64,000 nt of DNA from Zeimonas sp044507525. GTDB lineage: Bacteria > Pseudomonadota > Gammaproteobacteria > Burkholderiales > Burkholderiaceae_E. The notes below the pieces were generated by a model. The model worked only from the letters and a program-made list of their open reading frames with translations, had not been told where the DNA came from and made no database searches. Location of the stretch: contig JBIQJM010000005.1 in NCBI GenBank assembly GCA_044507525.1, positions 22,305 to 86,304 of the forward strand. The letters run 5' to 3'. The translations under genes were made by a program, and so were the position numbers. This document shows, piece after piece, positions 17,525 through 26,067 of the stretch (its first letter is position 1; every line of letters begins with the position of its first letter).

Positions 17525-18166
17525 TCAGGGCTCGTCGACGCTGCCCCGGGGGCGCGGCCACGCCGCGACGACCCCGTCGGCTCGGCGCAGGTCGTCGAGC
17601 CACCGCCGATACGCGGCTTCACGCTCCTCCCCGCGCGCACGCAGCAGCGCCGACGGGTGCAGCGTGACCAGCACGGGCAACTCGTCCGCGCGCCGCAGCC
17701 ACTGCCCGCGCTCGCGCGTGACGGCCACCGTGCGATGCATCAGCGACCGGGCGGCGGTCGCCCCGAGCGCCACTGCCGCGCGCGGCTCGACCTGGTCGAT
17801 CTCCTCCTCCAGCCAGTGCAGGCAGGCAGCGGCCTCGCGCTGCGACGGCGTCTTGTGGATGCGCCGCGTGCCGCGCAGCTCGAACTTGAAATGCTTGACG
17901 GCGTTGGTGACGAACAGCGCCTCGCGCGGCCAGCCGAGCGCATCGATGGCGCGAAAGAGCAGCTGCCCCGCCGGACCGACGAAGGGATGCCCCTGCAGGT
18001 CTTCCCGGTCGCCGGGGACCTCGCCGACGAGCATCAGCGCGGGGCGCAACGCCCCCTCGCCGGCGACGGCCTGCGTGGCGAAGTAGCCGAGCGGGCACTC
18101 GCGGCATCGCTGCAGCGCATCGCGCAGCGCGGCGAGCGCGGGAGAGTCGGGCTTGCGCGCAGCCAT
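17525..18166 (-). CDS. UdgX-type uracil-DNA glycosylase
   Basis: This 213-residue iron-sulfur uracil-DNA glycosylase removes uracil from DNA and, in the UdgX class, stays covalently bound to the abasic site. Residues 48-66 read GEVPGDREDLQGHPFVGPA, the UdgX/family-4 active-site motif. The UdgX-specific loop RRIH is at 101-104, so His104 would be the covalent nucleophile. Cys21, Cys24 and Cys115 are candidate cluster ligands, and AVKHFKF has His where family-4 enzymes have Cys. HPSALLR near 170 is the second motif. It stands between ugpB and a divergent LysR gene. Confidence 0.9.
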   Translation of the reverse strand: MAARKPDSPALAALRDALQRCRECPLGYFATQAVAGEGALRPALMLVGEVPGDREDLQGHPFVGPAGQLLFRAIDALGWPREALFVTNAVKHFKFELRGTRRIHKTPSQREAAACLHWLEEEIDQVEPRAAVALGATAARSLMHRTVAVTRERGQWLRRADELPVLVTLHPSALLRARGEEREAAYRRWLDDLRRADGVVAAWPRPRGSVDEP

Positions 18167-18281
18167 CGCCGCGATGCTACCGCTGCGACCGGCGGGCCGT
18201 GCCTCGCGTCGCGACGATCGTCGCCGTTCTTTTGTGCCATAGTCGAAGGTTCCGCAGGAGGGAGGTAGTCAGGGCGATTTC

Positions 18282-19205
18282 ATGGAGATACGCCAGCTTC
18301 GGTACTTCATCAGCGTGGCCGATCTCCAGAGCTTCACGAAAGCAGCCACCCGGATCCACATCGCGCAGCCGGCGCTGAGCCGCCAGATCAAGGCGCTCGA
18401 GGACGAGCTCGGCGTTTCGCTCTTCGTCCGCACGACGCGCGGCGTGCAGCTCACCGAGGCCGGATACCGCCTGCGGCAGATGGCCGAGATGGTGCTGCGG
18501 CAGGTGGAGGAAATGCCGAGCCACCTGCGCGAGTATGCCGACCAGCCCTCCGGAAACGTGTCCGTCGGGCTTCCGCCCTCGATCGCCTATCTCATCGCCG
18601 CCGACCTGATCGAGGCGAGCCAGGAACGCTACCCGCTCGTTTCGCTTCGCATCGCCGAGAACCTCAGCGTGGTGCTGAAGGACTGGATCGAGGAAGGCCG
18701 CGTCGACCTGGCGGTGCTCACCGATCCGGGGCACCTGATTTCGCTCGAGCGCGTGGACCTGCTGCACGAGGACATGGTCCTCATCGGCGCCTTCGGTCGC
18801 CTCGACGCGGGCGCGAGCTCGATCACCTTCAGCGAAGCGCAGAAGTATCCGCTGGTCATCTCGAACGGTTTCCGCGCCGCCATCGAACCCTGGCTCACCG
18901 CGCACCGCATCGAGCTGAACTACGACGTCCTGCTCGACAGCATCCCGATCGTCAAGGAGATCGTCGAGCGAGGGCGCTATTGCTCGATCGTGCCCTACAG
19001 CATGGTGCACTCCGAGTGCGAGGAGAACCGGCTCGTCGCGCTCACGCTGAAGGAACCCGCGATCATGCGTCGCCTGGTGCTGGCGAACTCGGCGCGTCGC
19101 CCGGTGTCGGCGACGGCGCGGGCCATCCATCAACTGGTCGTCGAGCACGTCGAGCGGATACAGACCCGGCTGACGCTCGCGGGCTCCGACAGCGAGCCCG
19201 ATTGA
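18282..19205 (+). CDS. LysR-family transcriptional regulator
   Basis: This 307-residue protein has an N-terminal winged helix-turn-helix (FTKAATRIHIAQPALSRQIKALEDELGVSLF at about 18-48, the LysR consensus). A substrate-binding domain of two lobes follows. It resembles the NAC/CbbR-like group of LysR proteins that respond to small organic acids. A strong AGGAGGGAGG ribosome site precedes the ATG. It converges on the minus-strand operon 19219-27315 with a 13-base gap and may regulate it. The inducer is unknown. Confidence 0.9.
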   Translation: MEIRQLRYFISVADLQSFTKAATRIHIAQPALSRQIKALEDELGVSLFVRTTRGVQLTEAGYRLRQMAEMVLRQVEEMPSHLREYADQPSGNVSVGLPPSIAYLIAADLIEASQERYPLVSLRIAENLSVVLKDWIEEGRVDLAVLTDPGHLISLERVDLLHEDMVLIGAFGRLDAGASSITFSEAQKYPLVISNGFRAAIEPWLTAHRIELNYDVLLDSIPIVKEIVERGRYCSIVPYSMVHSECEENRLVALTLKEPAIMRRLVLANSARRPVSATARAIHQLVVEHVERIQTRLTLAGSDSEPD

Positions 19206-19218
19206 GCCGTCGCTGCGC

Positions 19219-20001
19219 TCAGCGCTGCTGCGCCAGCAGGCTCCCGAAACCGCGGATCGGCTCGCGTACGTCGATCGCCTGCAGCGCCGACCAGAGCAGC
19301 GCCTGGTTGCTGCTGACGACCGGGCAGCCGGTCTCGCGCTCGATCGAATCGATCGCATCGACCGTGCGCATGTTGCCGCAGCTGAGGAACAGTCCGTCGA
19401 TCTCGCCGGCTTCGCGAATCGCGCGCAGCGCAAGCGCGCCGACGTCGGCGGGACTGAGGTCGGTGATCCCCCACGATTCGGCCACCGGCTCGGCGACGAG
19501 CCGCTTCACCACGAAGCCGCTCTCGTCGAGATAGCGCAGCACGAGTTCGTTGACTTCCGTCGTATAGGGATTGGCCACCGCGATCGACCGGAACCCGAGC
19601 GATCGCATCGCCTCGACCGTGCTGCGCGCCATGGTCAGCACCGGCACCGACACTACCTCGCGCAGCGCGGCCACCAGCGCGTCTTCGCCGGCACGGCCAC
19701 GATGGAGGCTTCCGATCGTGCACCCGTAGCAGAGCGCGTCGACGTGCGAGGTCCTCAGCAGGCGCGCCGCGGCCGGCGCCTCGTGCACCATCCGGTCGAG
19801 CGATTCCGGCGTGGCCCTTTCGAGCAGCAGCCGGGTCACGTGGAAGCTGACTCCCCTGGGCAGCATCCGCGGCCATTCGTGCTCGAAGGTGACGCTGGTC
19901 GACGGATTGATCGCCCCGATGCGTCCGCGCCAGCCGAAGCGTTCGTCGTGCAGCCAGGCGCCGATCTCGTTCGTTGTCCCGTTCTCTTTCGAAGCGCTCA
20001 C
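19219..20001 (-). CDS. Asp/Glu racemase superfamily protein (maleate isomerase/arylmalonate decarboxylase type)
   Basis: This 260-residue protein has two pseudo-symmetric halves, each with a catalytic cysteine: YGCTIGS near residue 93 and LSCGNMRT near residue 210. IGAINPSTSVTFEHEW near residue 28 matches the substrate-loop region of maleate cis-trans isomerases. Members isomerise maleate, racemise hydantoins or Asp/Glu, or decarboxylate arylmalonates. As the last gene of an operon with RidA proteins and an ABC importer, it could isomerise an unsaturated dicarboxylate made from the imported compound. The exact reaction cannot be told. Confidence 0.8.
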   Translation of the reverse strand: MSASKENGTTNEIGAWLHDERFGWRGRIGAINPSTSVTFEHEWPRMLPRGVSFHVTRLLLERATPESLDRMVHEAPAAARLLRTSHVDALCYGCTIGSLHRGRAGEDALVAALREVVSVPVLTMARSTVEAMRSLGFRSIAVANPYTTEVNELVLRYLDESGFVVKRLVAEPVAESWGITDLSPADVGALALRAIREAGEIDGLFLSCGNMRTVDAIDSIERETGCPVVSSNQALLWSALQAIDVREPIRGFGSLLAQQR

Positions 20002-20065
20002 GAGCTGGACCTTCCTTTTTCGTCGTCGGAGGACGCGCCGTCCCGTCGGCAGCGGCGCGCGCCGC

Positions 20066-21304
20066 TCATCCGTATCGACCGATGGCGAGACGGCGGTGGT
20101 AGAAATTGTCGGGTGCGGTGACGACCTTCGCCCGCTCCGCCATCCCGACGACGGCGGTCGCCTCGATCTGGAAGCGAACGCCGGCCTGCCGCGGATTCCC
20201 GAGGCCCACCTCGACCGTGTCGCGTGCCACGTAGGGAAACTCGAAGAAGTTGGTGTAGATCCGGTTGTACTCGTCGTAGTCGCGCAGATCCGCGATGCCG
20301 ACCTGGCACTGGCATATGTCGGCGATGCCGCTTCCCGCCTGATCGAGCAGCCTCGCCAGCTGCGTCAACGCGGCCCGCGTCTGCTTGGCGACCCGGTCGA
20401 CGACGACGGGCGCGTCCGCCTCGAGCGGGAGGATTCCGTTCGTGAAAACGAGGTCGCCGACGCGCACGGCGCGCGCATTCCCCGGACCGTCGAACCAGGC
20501 CTTCGGGCCGACGTAGGCGGTGGGCTCGATCATCACGCGCGCGCCCTCGAGCGGATTCCCCGCCTCGACGATCGTGCACAGCGGCGGCCTGTCCCGGAAG
20601 ACCTGGTCGATCTCGTGCCGCACGACGTCGTGATCGCGAAGGTCGGCCAGGAAGACGCGCAGCCGAACGACGTCCGAGAGCGCCGACCCCGCGCCGTGCA
20701 TGATCTGCTCGAGGTTCATGCAGATCTGCCGCGTCTGCCTCTCGGCGCTGCCGCGGCTGACGAGCGTTCCGCAACTGTCGACGGGCAGGAACGCGCTCAG
20801 GCACAGCAGGTTTCCCGAACGCTTGCCGGCGTGCGCGGGGAGGAGTGGATGGACGCCGAAACCCGGTCCGCCGATCGGACGCACGTCCGACAGCGACATG
20901 ATTCCGCCCACCGCGACGCTCATCGACGGCTGGTAGAGCCCGCCCTGGACCAGCGTCTCGGCGGGCGCAGCGGCACCCGTCGCGCCGCGGTACGTCTTCA
21001 GGAAGAGATCGGTTTCCTTCCAGTTGTCCAGGCACAGGTGGAATCGCAGCGCGTTCGACCACTTCGCGCCGGCGAGCTTGCCCGCGTGGCGTACCGACTC
21101 GATGCACTGCAGCGTCTGCGCCGCCATGTCGGCGCGGCCCGGCGTCTCGCCTGCCATCCTTCCGCGGGCGACGCTGTCGACGACCAGCGCCTCCGTCGTC
21201 GTTCCCGGCGTGCCCCCGAGGAACACCAGCCCTGCCGCCGCGACCGCGTAGCAATACGGACCCATCGGCGGAGAAAGCGATGGGTCCTTGATCAACTCCC
21301 GCAT
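20066..21304 (-). CDS. Triple-domain RidA (YjgF/YER057c/UK114) protein, copy 2
   Basis: This 412-residue protein is made of three consecutive RidA-like domains (about 10-135, 165-265 and 275-388). RidA proteins hydrolyse reactive imines or enamines, and some act on carbamates or aminoacrylate. Ordinary RidA is about 125 residues and trimeric, so this chain could fold as a one-chain trimer. The carboxylate-binding arginine of the family is present only in domain 3 (ARDT, Arg361). Domains 1 and 2 have PAET and PLCT there. The ATG at 21304 is used; a TTG four codons upstream is possible. It lies between livF and the racemase-like gene. Confidence 0.82.
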   Translation of the reverse strand: MRELIKDPSLSPPMGPYCYAVAAAGLVFLGGTPGTTTEALVVDSVARGRMAGETPGRADMAAQTLQCIESVRHAGKLAGAKWSNALRFHLCLDNWKETDLFLKTYRGATGAAAPAETLVQGGLYQPSMSVAVGGIMSLSDVRPIGGPGFGVHPLLPAHAGKRSGNLLCLSAFLPVDSCGTLVSRGSAERQTRQICMNLEQIMHGAGSALSDVVRLRVFLADLRDHDVVRHEIDQVFRDRPPLCTIVEAGNPLEGARVMIEPTAYVGPKAWFDGPGNARAVRVGDLVFTNGILPLEADAPVVVDRVAKQTRAALTQLARLLDQAGSGIADICQCQVGIADLRDYDEYNRIYTNFFEFPYVARDTVEVGLGNPRQAGVRFQIEATAVVGMAERAKVVTAPDNFYHRRLAIGRYG

Positions 21305-21329
21305 GGGTGTCCGCAAGCGATTCTTCGGT

Positions 21330-22034
21330 TCAGCCGCCGAGATACTGGCGGGTCACTTCCTCGTTGCCGCGCAGGACGTGCGTCGGCTCCGACAGCGCGA
21401 TCCGGCCGTCCCGCAGCACGTAGCCGTGGCTGGCGATGGCCAGCGCCAGGTGGACGTTCTGCTCGACGAGCAGGATCGTAGTCCCGGTTGCCGCGATCTG
21501 CTGGATCGTCTCGCCCAGCTTCGCCACGAGCAGCGGCGCGAGGCCGGCGGAAGGTTCGTCGAGCAGCAGCAGGCGCGGCCGCGACATCAGTCCGCGTCCG
21601 AACGCGACCAGCTGCTGCTGTCCGACGCTCAGTTCGTGTCCCTTCCGATCGAGCCAGTCGCGCACGCTCGGGAAGATCGCGAAGACGCGCTCGAAGTCCT
21701 CGCGCACCTCCCTGCGGTCGCGCCGGGCGAACGCACCCATGCGGAGGTTCTCGCGAACGGTGAGCGGGGCGAACAGGCGTCGCGCCTGCGGCACGATCGC
21801 GATGCCGAGCGGAACGATCGCCTCCGACCGCAGCGTGCGGATGTCGCGGTCGGCGAAACGGATCTCGCCCTTCTGCGCCGGTGCGACCCCCATGATCGAC
21901 TTCAGGACCGTCGACTTGCCCGATCCGTTGCCGCCGAGCAGCGTGATGATCCTTCCTTCCGGCACGTCGAAGGAAACGCCGCGCAGCACGTGGACCGCGC
22001 CATACGAAGTATGCAGATCACGAATGCTCAACAT
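21330..22034 (-). CDS. Branched-chain-type ABC transporter ATP-binding protein (LivF family)
   Basis: This 234-residue ATPase of a HAAT/Liv-type importer has Walker A GGNGSGKST (34-42), the signature LSVGQQQ and Walker B LLLLDEPSAGL. The His-loop is in LLVEQNVH. It has the short LivF length. Its start lies 17 bases inside the end of the LivG-type gene, so the two are coupled. With LivG and the fused permease it forms the energising part of an importer for amino acids, amides, urea or aromatic acids. Confidence 0.92.
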   Translation of the reverse strand: MLSIRDLHTSYGAVHVLRGVSFDVPEGRIITLLGGNGSGKSTVLKSIMGVAPAQKGEIRFADRDIRTLRSEAIVPLGIAIVPQARRLFAPLTVRENLRMGAFARRDRREVREDFERVFAIFPSVRDWLDRKGHELSVGQQQLVAFGRGLMSRPRLLLLDEPSAGLAPLLVAKLGETIQQIAATGTTILLVEQNVHLALAIASHGYVLRDGRIALSEPTHVLRGNEEVTRQYLGG

Positions 22035-22797
22035 CGTCCAGCGCCTTGCCGAGATATGCCTCGATGACTTTGGGATCCTTGCGCACGATCGACGGCGGCC
22101 CTTCGGCGATCTTCCGTCCCTGGTCGAGCACGACGATCTGGTCGGAGATTCCCATCACGAGCCGGATCACGTGCTCGATCAGCAGCACCGTCACGCCGCC
22201 GCGCTCGCGCAGTTCCCGGATGATGGTCGTCAGGCGATCGACCATCGGCGGGCTCAGGCCGGCCGCCGGCTCGTCGAGCAGGACGATCTTCGGATCCGAG
22301 ACGAGCGTGCGGGCGAGCTCGACCATGCGCTGCTGCCCGTAGGACATGCGGTTCGCGGGGCGATTCGCCAGGTGTCCCATGCCGACGTAGTCGAGCGCGG
22401 CCTGGCTGCGCGCCTTCACGTCCCTCTCCTCGCGCGCGATGCGCGGCAGCCCGAGCACCGAGCCGACGATTCCGGCCGTCGACTTCGAATGCAGGCCCAG
22501 CATCACGTTCTCGAGCGCCGTCATCTCGCCGAACACCTGCAGGTCCTGGAAGGTGCGGCCGATGCCGAACGGGGCGATCCGGTGCGGACGGCGGGGAACG
22601 TCGACGCCGTCCAGCCGGACATTGCCCCGGGCGAGCGGCAGGAAGCCCGTGATCGCATTGCACAAGGTCGTCTTGCCCGATCCGTTCGGTCCGATCAGGC
22701 CGTAGATCTTTCCGCGTTCGAGCTCGAGCGACACGCCGGCGAGCGCCAGCACGCCGCCGAAGCGAACCTCCACGTCGTCAACGGTAAGAGCGGGCAT
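22018..22797 (-). CDS. Branched-chain-type ABC transporter ATP-binding protein (LivG family)
   Basis: This 259-residue ATPase has Walker A GPNGSGKT (36-43), the signature MSYGQQ in place of LSGGQ, and Walker B VLLDEPAAGLSPP. It has the C-terminal LivG extension after the His-loop (LLIEHVIRL). The ATG at 22797 lies 20 bases inside the 3' end of the permease gene. A longer upstream frame carries no family similarity. It pairs with the LivF-type ATPase. Confidence 0.92.
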   Translation of the reverse strand: MPALTVDDVEVRFGGVLALAGVSLELERGKIYGLIGPNGSGKTTLCNAITGFLPLARGNVRLDGVDVPRRPHRIAPFGIGRTFQDLQVFGEMTALENVMLGLHSKSTAGIVGSVLGLPRIAREERDVKARSQAALDYVGMGHLANRPANRMSYGQQRMVELARTLVSDPKIVLLDEPAAGLSPPMVDRLTTIIRELRERGGVTVLLIEHVIRLVMGISDQIVVLDQGRKIAEGPPSIVRKDPKVIEAYLGKALDDVEHS

Positions 22798-24700
22798 CGG
22801 CGAACTCCTCGGCGGACACATCGGGCTTTTCGCCGACCAGGCGCCGCAGCCGCAGGACGGCACGCGGTCCGAGATCGGCCAGGCCACCCGGAAGAAACAT
22901 CATGAACAGGACGATGACCAGGCCGTAGAGCAGGATCCGGTACTCCGCGATCGGGCGCAGGAACTCGGGCGCCGCCACGACGATCGCGCTGCCGGCGATC
23001 GCACCCCCCAGGCTGCCGAGCCCGCCGATCACGACCATCGTGAGAAAGCCGATCGACTGCAGCAGCGTGAAGGAATCCGGACTGACGTAGGCGAAGAAGT
23101 ACGCGAACAGGGATCCGCTGATTCCTGCGCAGCCGCCACCGATGGCGAAGGCGAGCGTTCGATAGCGGCGGACGTCGACCCCCACGGACAGCGCGGCCAG
23201 TTCGTTCTCGCGCGCACCGATGAGGCCGCGGCCGTAGCGCGAACGGACCAGCCGATGGATGCCCACGTAGACGAGGACCAGCACGGCGAGTGCAAGGTAG
23301 TAGAACTGGCCGTCGCTCTCGACGGCACCGAACACCCACGGCCTGGGAATGCCCGAGATGCCGGCCATGCCCTTCGTGATGAACTCCAGGTTGACGAACA
23401 GCAGGTGGCAGATCTCGCCGAAGGCCAGGGTCGCGATCGCGCAATAGTGGGTCGGCAGGCGCAACATCGGCCCGAAGATCAGCCCGGTGAATCCGGCGAC
23501 CAGCGCGGCGAAGGCGAGCGGCAGCGGAAACGGCAGCCCCCAGTTGATCGACGCGATCGCCGATGCGTAGGCGCCGATGCCGACGAAGGCCGCGAAGCCC
23601 ACGACGACCGCGCCGCCGAAACCGATGACCAGCTGCAGGCCCAGGGCCGCGATCGCGTAGATCAGCGTCAGCGCGAGCACGTGCACGATGTAGTCGTCGA
23701 CGGCGACGGGCAGCAGGAGCGCGATCGACCCGAGGAGCAGCACGCCCAGCGCGAGAGCGGAGCGCCGGTATGCGTCGGGGACCGCCAGCGCCTGCATCAG
23801 CGACGTTCGCCGGTGGGCCGGCGGGGCGCCGCCGCCCTGCGGCATCCGGGGAACGGCGACGAGCATCAGGACGATGATCGTCGCCGCGTACGCGATCGCA
23901 TTCTTGTACGCGGAAGAGAGGTAACCGGCGGCGATCGCCTCCATCAGGCCGAGAACGGGTCCGCCGATCATCGTGCCGAAGATCTGGAACTGGCCGAGCG
24001 CCGACGCGGCGAAGGCCTTCGGCCCCTGCATCCACAGCTCCTGGCTGACGAGGAACAGCGGCGCGATCAGCACGCCGGCCGCACCCGCCAGCGCGGAGCT
24101 GATGCCGAAGGTCATCACCACGATCCGGTTGAAACCGATCCCCATCATCTGGGCGGTGAGGTTGTCGGACGCGGCCGCGCGCCAGGCGGTTCCGAGCAGC
24201 GTCTTCTGGAAGAACAGGTGCAGCGAGAACATCGCCGCCGCGCCGAGCGCGATGATCATCAGGTGCTGCGTGCTGAACGGCAGCCCGGCGACGACCAGGT
24301 GCCCCGCTCCCGCGACGTCGTCGGGATAGCGCAGCGGCGCCGCACCCCACAGCAGTTGCGCGAGGATGCGCAGGCAGATTCCGATCCCCACCGTCGCGAT
24401 GATGAGGTTGAGGAGCGGCGCGCGCTTGCGGCGGATGACGCGCAGGCTCAACCATTCGATCGCGACGCCGAGCAGGCCGACGATCAGCGAGGTGACGACG
24501 AAGACGACGATGAAGGGCAGCGGCGTCACCGCGAGCAGCGTGTAGCCGATGTACGCGCCGGCCATGACGAGCTCGCCCTGCGCGAAGTTCACGAGCTCGG
24601 TCGCCCGCAGCATCATCGTGAAGCCGAGGGCGATCAGCGCGTAGATGAACCCCAGCGCGAGCCCCCCGGCGATCTGCTGGGCGAGGATCTCAGTGGCCAT
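22778..24700 (-). CDS. Fused LivH-LivM permease of a branched-chain-type ABC transporter
   Basis: This 640-residue polytopic membrane protein has LivH-like sequence at residues 1-290 (MLRATELVNFAQGELVMAGAYIG is the LivH hallmark). A linker of about 35 residues with GGGAPPAHRR follows, then LivM-like sequence at about 325-610 (FGGAVVVGFAAFVGIGAYASA and GLIGARENELAALSVGVD). The usual importer has two separate permeases, so both halves of the heterodimer are here in one chain. There are about 16 hydrophobic segments. It lies between the binding protein and the two ATPases. Confidence 0.92.
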   Translation of the reverse strand: MATEILAQQIAGGLALGFIYALIALGFTMMLRATELVNFAQGELVMAGAYIGYTLLAVTPLPFIVVFVVTSLIVGLLGVAIEWLSLRVIRRKRAPLLNLIIATVGIGICLRILAQLLWGAAPLRYPDDVAGAGHLVVAGLPFSTQHLMIIALGAAAMFSLHLFFQKTLLGTAWRAAASDNLTAQMMGIGFNRIVVMTFGISSALAGAAGVLIAPLFLVSQELWMQGPKAFAASALGQFQIFGTMIGGPVLGLMEAIAAGYLSSAYKNAIAYAATIIVLMLVAVPRMPQGGGAPPAHRRTSLMQALAVPDAYRRSALALGVLLLGSIALLLPVAVDDYIVHVLALTLIYAIAALGLQLVIGFGGAVVVGFAAFVGIGAYASAIASINWGLPFPLPLAFAALVAGFTGLIFGPMLRLPTHYCAIATLAFGEICHLLFVNLEFITKGMAGISGIPRPWVFGAVESDGQFYYLALAVLVLVYVGIHRLVRSRYGRGLIGARENELAALSVGVDVRRYRTLAFAIGGGCAGISGSLFAYFFAYVSPDSFTLLQSIGFLTMVVIGGLGSLGGAIAGSAIVVAAPEFLRPIAEYRILLYGLVIVLFMMFLPGGLADLGPRAVLRLRRLVGEKPDVSAEEFADARSYR

Positions 24701-24736
24701 GCAGCGTTTCCTTACCTGGGATATTCGATCGACCGA

Positions 24737-24755
24737 CCGGGGCGTTTCGCCCCGG
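24737..24755 (-). terminator. Hairpin between the binding-protein and permease genes
   Basis: CCGGGGCG (24737-24744), loop TTT and CGCCCCGG (24748-24755) make a perfect 8-bp stem in the 102-base gap downstream of the binding-protein gene. Such hairpins often protect or partly terminate transcripts so that the binding protein is made in excess. No long T-run is seen. Confidence 0.45.
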
Positions 24756-24802
24756 ACGACGCGCGTGCACGGCAGTCGACGCCGCGCACGCGCGCGCGGG
24801 GA

Positions 24803-25966
24803 TCAGCGATTGACCACTTTCCACTTCGGGGGGTTCGACGAAGTGATTTCGCCCATGATCGGCGGCCAGATCCCCTCGCCCGTCGAATCGAAGTGCACGT
24901 TGCCGAGCAGGCCCGGATAGGATTTCTCCATCGAGCTGAGCGAGCGCGTGTACGCACCGATCTGCTGCGCATCGGCGACGTTCTTGTTCGCCTTGACCGC
25001 CGCGTAGACGATCCCGACGGCATCGTAGAACTGCGCAGCCCACGGATCCGGAGCCTCGCCGAAGCGCTTCCGGTACGCCTCGGTGAACTCGCCCATGCCG
25101 GGGACGTTCTCGGCCGGGATGAAGACCGTCGCGAACAGGGCGCCTTCGATGTCCTTGCCCGCCAGCTCGACGAACTTCGGATTGCCGAAAATCGTGTCGC
25201 CGCCGAAGAGCTGCACGTTCAGGCCCATCTCCCGGATCTGGCGCGCGATGATCGCCTGCTCCTGGATCCCGGTGGACATGATCAACGCATCGGGGTTCTT
25301 GCCGCGGATGCGGCCGAGCTGGCCGGAGAAGTCCTTGTCCCCGCGGGCGTATTCCTCGATCGCCACCGGCTCGTAGCCGAGCTCCTTCAGCGCGGCTTCG
25401 GCCGTCTTGACGAAGGACTTGCCCAGCTCCTCGTTGGAAGCGAGGATCGCCACGCGCGAAAGCTTCAGGTCCTTCGTCGCGTACTCGAGCGTCGACCGGT
25501 TCAGCACGCTCGTCTGCAGGCCCACGCGGAAGATCCACTCGGAGCCCTGGCGGGTGACCGGCCCCGCGACGCTCGTCGTGTACTGCGGGATCTTCGCCTG
25601 GGCGGTGATCGGGACGACCGCCAGCGTGCAGGTGCTCTGCCACGCCCCGAGCAGCGCGTGGATCTTGTCGCGCGTGATCAGCTTGCGTGCCGCCGAGACC
25701 GAGCGGTCGCACTTCGACTCGTCGTCCTCGGCGATGATCTCGATGCGGATGTCGTTCTGGCTGGCGTTGATCTGCTCGGCATGCAACTGCGCGCCGTGCA
25801 GTTGGAAGCGGCCCGCATACGCCAGGTCGCCGGTCAACGGTCCGAGCACGCCGATGCGCACCACCGATGGCGATTGCGCGACCGCGGGCCCGGGAGCCGC
25901 GACGGCCGCCGCCAGCGCGGCGGCGAAGGCGGCGAGCCGCAGGGATGAACCTCGTCGATGCAACAT
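24803..25966 (-). CDS. ABC transporter substrate-binding protein, branched-chain amino acid type (LivK family)
   Basis: This 387-residue periplasmic type I binding protein has a Sec signal peptide (RRGSSLRLAAFAAALAAAVA, cleavage near AVAQS at about residue 31). VRIGVLGPLTGDLAYAGR follows, the usual start of the family. Two cysteines (Cys in ESKCDRS and QSTCTLA) may form a disulfide. AGAGGAGA precedes the ATG. It lies upstream of the fused permease and ATPases and downstream of the first triple RidA gene. The ligand cannot be read. Confidence 0.92.
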   Translation of the reverse strand: MLHRRGSSLRLAAFAAALAAAVAAPGPAVAQSPSVVRIGVLGPLTGDLAYAGRFQLHGAQLHAEQINASQNDIRIEIIAEDDESKCDRSVSAARKLITRDKIHALLGAWQSTCTLAVVPITAQAKIPQYTTSVAGPVTRQGSEWIFRVGLQTSVLNRSTLEYATKDLKLSRVAILASNEELGKSFVKTAEAALKELGYEPVAIEEYARGDKDFSGQLGRIRGKNPDALIMSTGIQEQAIIARQIREMGLNVQLFGGDTIFGNPKFVELAGKDIEGALFATVFIPAENVPGMGEFTEAYRKRFGEAPDPWAAQFYDAVGIVYAAVKANKNVADAQQIGAYTRSLSSMEKSYPGLLGNVHFDSTGEGIWPPIMGEITSSNPPKWKVVNR

Positions 25967-26067
25967 CTCTGTCTCCTCTTGTCGTCTGTCTGATCGCAGG
26001 AACCTGCGTCGGTCCGGCTCGTTCGCGACACCCGATTCGTCGTCGGGCGATCGGGTCGCGCGCGCGC

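Noticed and set aside
14190..18086. A very long open frame (about 1300 codons) on the plus strand
   Set aside because: It is antisense to ugpE, ugpA, ugpB and UdgX, which have clear family motifs. Its translation is Arg/His/Glu-rich with no recognisable domain, as expected from third-position GC bias.
23255..25948. Open frame of about 900 codons on the plus strand across the ABC transporter genes
   Set aside because: It mirrors the minus-strand permease and binding-protein genes and shows only low-complexity charged sequence.
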